Source: Bacteroides sp.
GTDB lineage: Bacteria > Bacteroidota > Bacteroidia > Bacteroidales > Bacteroidaceae
Length of the DNA: 9,534 nucleotides
Reading direction: 5' to 3'
NCBI GenBank assembly: GCA_021204375.1
Contig: JAJPZL010000123.1
Span: 1 to 9,534 of the forward strand
Below are positions 7,141 to 9,534 of the stretch, piece after piece. Numbering within the stretch: position 1 is the stretch's first letter; each line of letters begins with the position of its first letter. Both the position numbers and the translations under genes were made by a program. Below the pieces are notes generated by a model that saw only the letters and a list, made by a program, of their open reading frames with translations, searched no databases and had not been told where the DNA came from.

Positions 7141-7172
7141 AAAAAGAAAGAGCAGACTTATAGCCTGCTCTT
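7141..7172 (-). terminator. Rho-independent terminator of the NfnAB-like fusion gene
   Basis: Read on the minus strand, AAGAGCAG (7172-7165) pairs perfectly with CTGCTCTT (7155-7148) around a 9-nt loop and is followed by TCTTTTT (7147-7141). It lies 26 bp after the stop of the minus-strand fusion gene and faces the panCD terminator. Confidence 0.85.
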
Positions 7173-7198
7173 ACCTCTATGGGATAGTATTTATTTAC

Positions 7199-9499
7199 TT
7201 ATCTCTTTTCAAATTGCTCGTTCATGGCGGCAGCCGCACGCCGGCCGTCACCCATTGCCAGGATCACAGTGGCTCCTCCCCGTACAATATCTCCTCCTGC
7301 ATAGATAAAAGGAATGGAAGACTCCATCGTATTATTTACCGTAATGGTACCCCTGCGGCCTACTTCCAGTCCCTCAATAGAGCTGGGTACAAGTGGGTTG
7401 GGTGATACCCCTACACTCACTACAGCCAGGTCAATATCAATGGTTTCGGTTGCTCCCGGGATAGCGACCGGACTGCGGCGTCCCGATTCATCCGGTTCAC
7501 CCAGTGCCATCTTCTGGAGGATCACCTGTTTCACCCGTCCCTGTTCATCAGCGATATATTCGATCGGGTTATGAAGGGTCAGGAATTCCACCCCCTCTTC
7601 TTTGGCATGTTTTACCTCCTCCAGGCGGGCCGGCATCTCTTCTTCCGAACGGCGGTAGATGATCATCGCTCTTTCCGCACCCAGACGTTTGGCCGTACGT
7701 ACGGAGTCCATCGCCGTATTACCTCCACCGATTACCGCTACACTCTTACCCAGGAAGATCGGGGTGTCCGAATCCTCACTGGCTGCATCCATCAGGTTGA
7801 CACGGGTCAGGTATTCATTCGAGGACATAATGTTGATCGAGTTCTCTCCCGGAATATTCATAAAGTTGGGAAGTCCTGCACCGGAGGCCACAAAGAAACC
7901 TTTGTAACCCTCCTCCTTCAACTGTTCAATGGTCACAGTCTTTCCTACAATACAATCTTTCTCAAATTCAACTCCCATCCGGGCCAGGTTGTCGATCTCT
8001 ACGTCTACGATCTGGTTAGGCAGACGGAATTCCGGAATACCATATTTCAATACGCCACCGATCTCATGCAGTGCTTCAAATACAGTGACATCGTATCCGA
8101 ATTTAGCCATATCCCCGGCAAAAGAGAGTCCCGCAGGGCCTGAACCGATCACCGCTATTTTAATTCCATTCTTCCCGGCAATTTCAGGAACAGAGATCTG
8201 TCCGCTTTCCCGTTCATAATCGGCTGCAAATCTCTCCAGGTTACCAATGGCTACGGCAGGTTTACCCATCTTAACGTGGATACATTTAGCTTCACACTGT
8301 TTTTCCTGCGGGCATACACGGCCACATACGGCAGGCAGCGCACTGGTCTCTTTCAGAGTTTTAGCAGCTTCCAGGAACTCTCCGCGTTCAATATTTTTAA
8401 TGAACTTAGGAATATTGATCTCTACTGGGCACCCCTGCATACAGGATGGGTTGGCACAATCCAGGCATCGCTGTGCCTCCTGAACAGCCTGCTCCCGGTT
8501 TAGTCCTAAGTTTACCTCTTCCTTGCGGCTGGTAGCACGGTATGCGGCATCCAGTTCATTCATCGCTACCCGGGGAATGGCACTCCGCTCTTTGGCTTTC
8601 ATCTTTTTGCGGAGCTCTTCCCGCCAGGGAGCATTCCGGTCCTCTTTTATCGGATTGGGTTCTGCCTGGCACTCCTCCTGTTGAGTTGCCTTTTTTTCAA
8701 AATCTGTTCTTTCAATATCTTTGAAGGCTCCCATACGTTTGAGCATCTCATCAAAGTCTACCTGATGAGCATCAAACTCCGGACCATCCACACATACAAA
8801 TTTAGTTTTACCTCCTACGGTAATACGGCAGGCCCCGCACATACCGGTACCATCCACCATAGTTGTATTTAAAGAGGCTTCCGTAGGGATCTCATATTTT
8901 TTAGTAAGCAGAGAGACGAACTTCATCATCACAGCCGGACCGATGGTAAAACACTTATCTACCTTTTCCCGCCGGATCACCTCTTCTGCTCCTTCAGTAA
9001 CCAATCCTTTTTTACCGTATGAACCATCGTCCGTCATAATTATTACTTCGTCAGAACTCTCCCGCATCTCTTTTTCCAGGATGATCAGTTCTTTGGTACG
9101 TCCGGCCAGTACGGTGATCACCCTGTTCCCGGCAGCTTTCAGAGCCTGTACAATGGGGAGCAGCGGAGCAACTCCTACACCTCCTCCGGCACATACTACT
9201 GTTCCGAAGTTCTCAATGTGGGTGGCTTGTCCCAGTGGGCCTACCACGTCGGTAATGTAATCTCCGGCTTTCAGTTTGCAAAGCTTTGCAGAAGAGAGAC
9301 CTACTACCTGAACTACCAGGGTAATAGTACCTTTGGCTATATCAGCTCCGGCTATGGTGAGCGGTACACGCTCTCCCTTTTCTCCCACACGAACGATCAC
9401 AAAGTGTCCCGCCTTCCGTGAATGTGCTATCAACGGTGCCTCTATCTCAAATTTAAAAACTTTTTCTGAGAAGTGTTCTTTCGATACAATTTTGTTCAT
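7199..9499 (-). CDS. Fused NfnA-NfnB-type oxidoreductase (PyrK-like FAD/[2Fe-2S] module plus GltD-like NADPH module)
   Basis: Soluble 766-residue flavin and iron-sulfur protein, usually named 'bifunctional dihydroorotate dehydrogenase B NAD-binding subunit/NADPH-dependent glutamate synthase' in Bacteroides. Residues 1 to about 260 are the small-subunit module: RVPLTI (44-49, FAD), GGGVGVAPLLP (105-115, NAD(H)), and D216, C221, C224 and C236, the D-plus-three-Cys pattern of an NfnA [2Fe-2S] site. A charged linker (about 261-305) joins it to a GltD/NfnB module: Cys at 345, 348, 353, 357 and at 392, 396, 402, 406 for two [4Fe-4S] clusters, GSGPAG (452-457, FAD), GGGNTA (591-596, NADPH), and AGGDIVRGGATV (734-745, FAD closure). 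The combined parts match NADH-dependent ferredoxin:NADP+ oxidoreductase (NfnAB) or sulfide dehydrogenase SudAB as one chain. No glutamate-synthase large subunit and no pyrD lies next to it, so both parts of the common name are doubtful. The bifurcating activity is inferred, not shown. Only 35 bp of upstream sequence are available. Confidence 0.93.
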   Translation of the reverse strand: MNKIVSKEHFSEKVFKFEIEAPLIAHSRKAGHFVIVRVGEKGERVPLTIAGADIAKGTITLVVQVVGLSSAKLCKLKAGDYITDVVGPLGQATHIENFGTVVCAGGGVGVAPLLPIVQALKAAGNRVITVLAGRTKELIILEKEMRESSDEVIIMTDDGSYGKKGLVTEGAEEVIRREKVDKCFTIGPAVMMKFVSLLTKKYEIPTEASLNTTMVDGTGMCGACRITVGGKTKFVCVDGPEFDAHQVDFDEMLKRMGAFKDIERTDFEKKATQQEECQAEPNPIKEDRNAPWREELRKKMKAKERSAIPRVAMNELDAAYRATSRKEEVNLGLNREQAVQEAQRCLDCANPSCMQGCPVEINIPKFIKNIERGEFLEAAKTLKETSALPAVCGRVCPQEKQCEAKCIHVKMGKPAVAIGNLERFAADYERESGQISVPEIAGKNGIKIAVIGSGPAGLSFAGDMAKFGYDVTVFEALHEIGGVLKYGIPEFRLPNQIVDVEIDNLARMGVEFEKDCIVGKTVTIEQLKEEGYKGFFVASGAGLPNFMNIPGENSINIMSSNEYLTRVNLMDAASEDSDTPIFLGKSVAVIGGGNTAMDSVRTAKRLGAERAMIIYRRSEEEMPARLEEVKHAKEEGVEFLTLHNPIEYIADEQGRVKQVILQKMALGEPDESGRRSPVAIPGATETIDIDLAVVSVGVSPNPLVPSSIEGLEVGRRGTITVNNTMESSIPFIYAGGDIVRGGATVILAMGDGRRAAAAMNEQFEKR

Positions 9500-9534
9500 T
9501 CCAAGTAAAATATATTATAAATAGTCCTCTATAT

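Noticed and set aside
7571..8143. 190-residue plus-strand frame opposite the oxidoreductase gene
   Set aside because: It is antisense to the conserved GltD-like domain and its translation has no recognisable motif; it is an expected shadow of a long gene.
9507..9514. TATATTTT (minus strand) as a -7 box for the oxidoreductase gene
   Set aside because: It differs from the consensus at the last base, would leave almost no leader, and any -33 element lies outside the window.

Overview
The window looks like chromosomal DNA from a Bacteroidales bacterium (Bacteroides/Parabacteroides-like). Evidence: a DUF4270-type lipoprotein gene next to a short glycogen-synthase-like gene, a PEP-synthase-like protein with receiver domains, and a fused NAD(P)H/ferredoxin-type oxidoreductase annotated in this order as 'DHOD-B NAD-binding subunit/glutamate synthase'. 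Weak Shine-Dalgarno sequences and a TAnnTTTG-type -7 box also fit. The genus is an inference. I see no mobile element, CRISPR array, tRNA or rRNA.

Layout. 1-234 is an AT-rich leader. 235-3204 (+) encodes a 989-residue protein with two receiver-like domains followed by a PPDK/PEP-synthase ATP-grasp domain; the phosphohistidine and PEP-binding domains of a true PEP synthase are missing. A long two-way hairpin terminator (3214-3253) separates it from a convergent minus-strand operon. That operon holds a 271-residue GT5-type 'glycogen synthase' made only of the N-terminal domain (4782-5597) and, 39 bp downstream, a DUF4270 lipoprotein gene that is broken in at least four places (3270-4742). A 243 bp divergent intergenic region leads to panC and panD (5841-7062, +), which make and condense beta-alanine for pantothenate and coenzyme A. 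Two facing terminators follow. The last gene, on the minus strand (7199-9499), is a single-chain fusion of the two halves of an NfnAB/SudAB-type flavin and iron-sulfur enzyme.

How it fits together. Most of the window is core metabolism: coenzyme A supply, electron transfer between NAD(P)H and probably ferredoxin, and possibly carbohydrate-related functions. The less conventional material is at the left. The receiver/ATP-grasp protein is probably mis-named as PEP synthase, the short GT5 protein lacks the parts a glycogen synthase needs, and its operon partner is decayed. No complete new defence or mobile system is visible. The best candidates for undescribed biology are the receiver/ATP-grasp protein and the GT5-DUF4270 pair.
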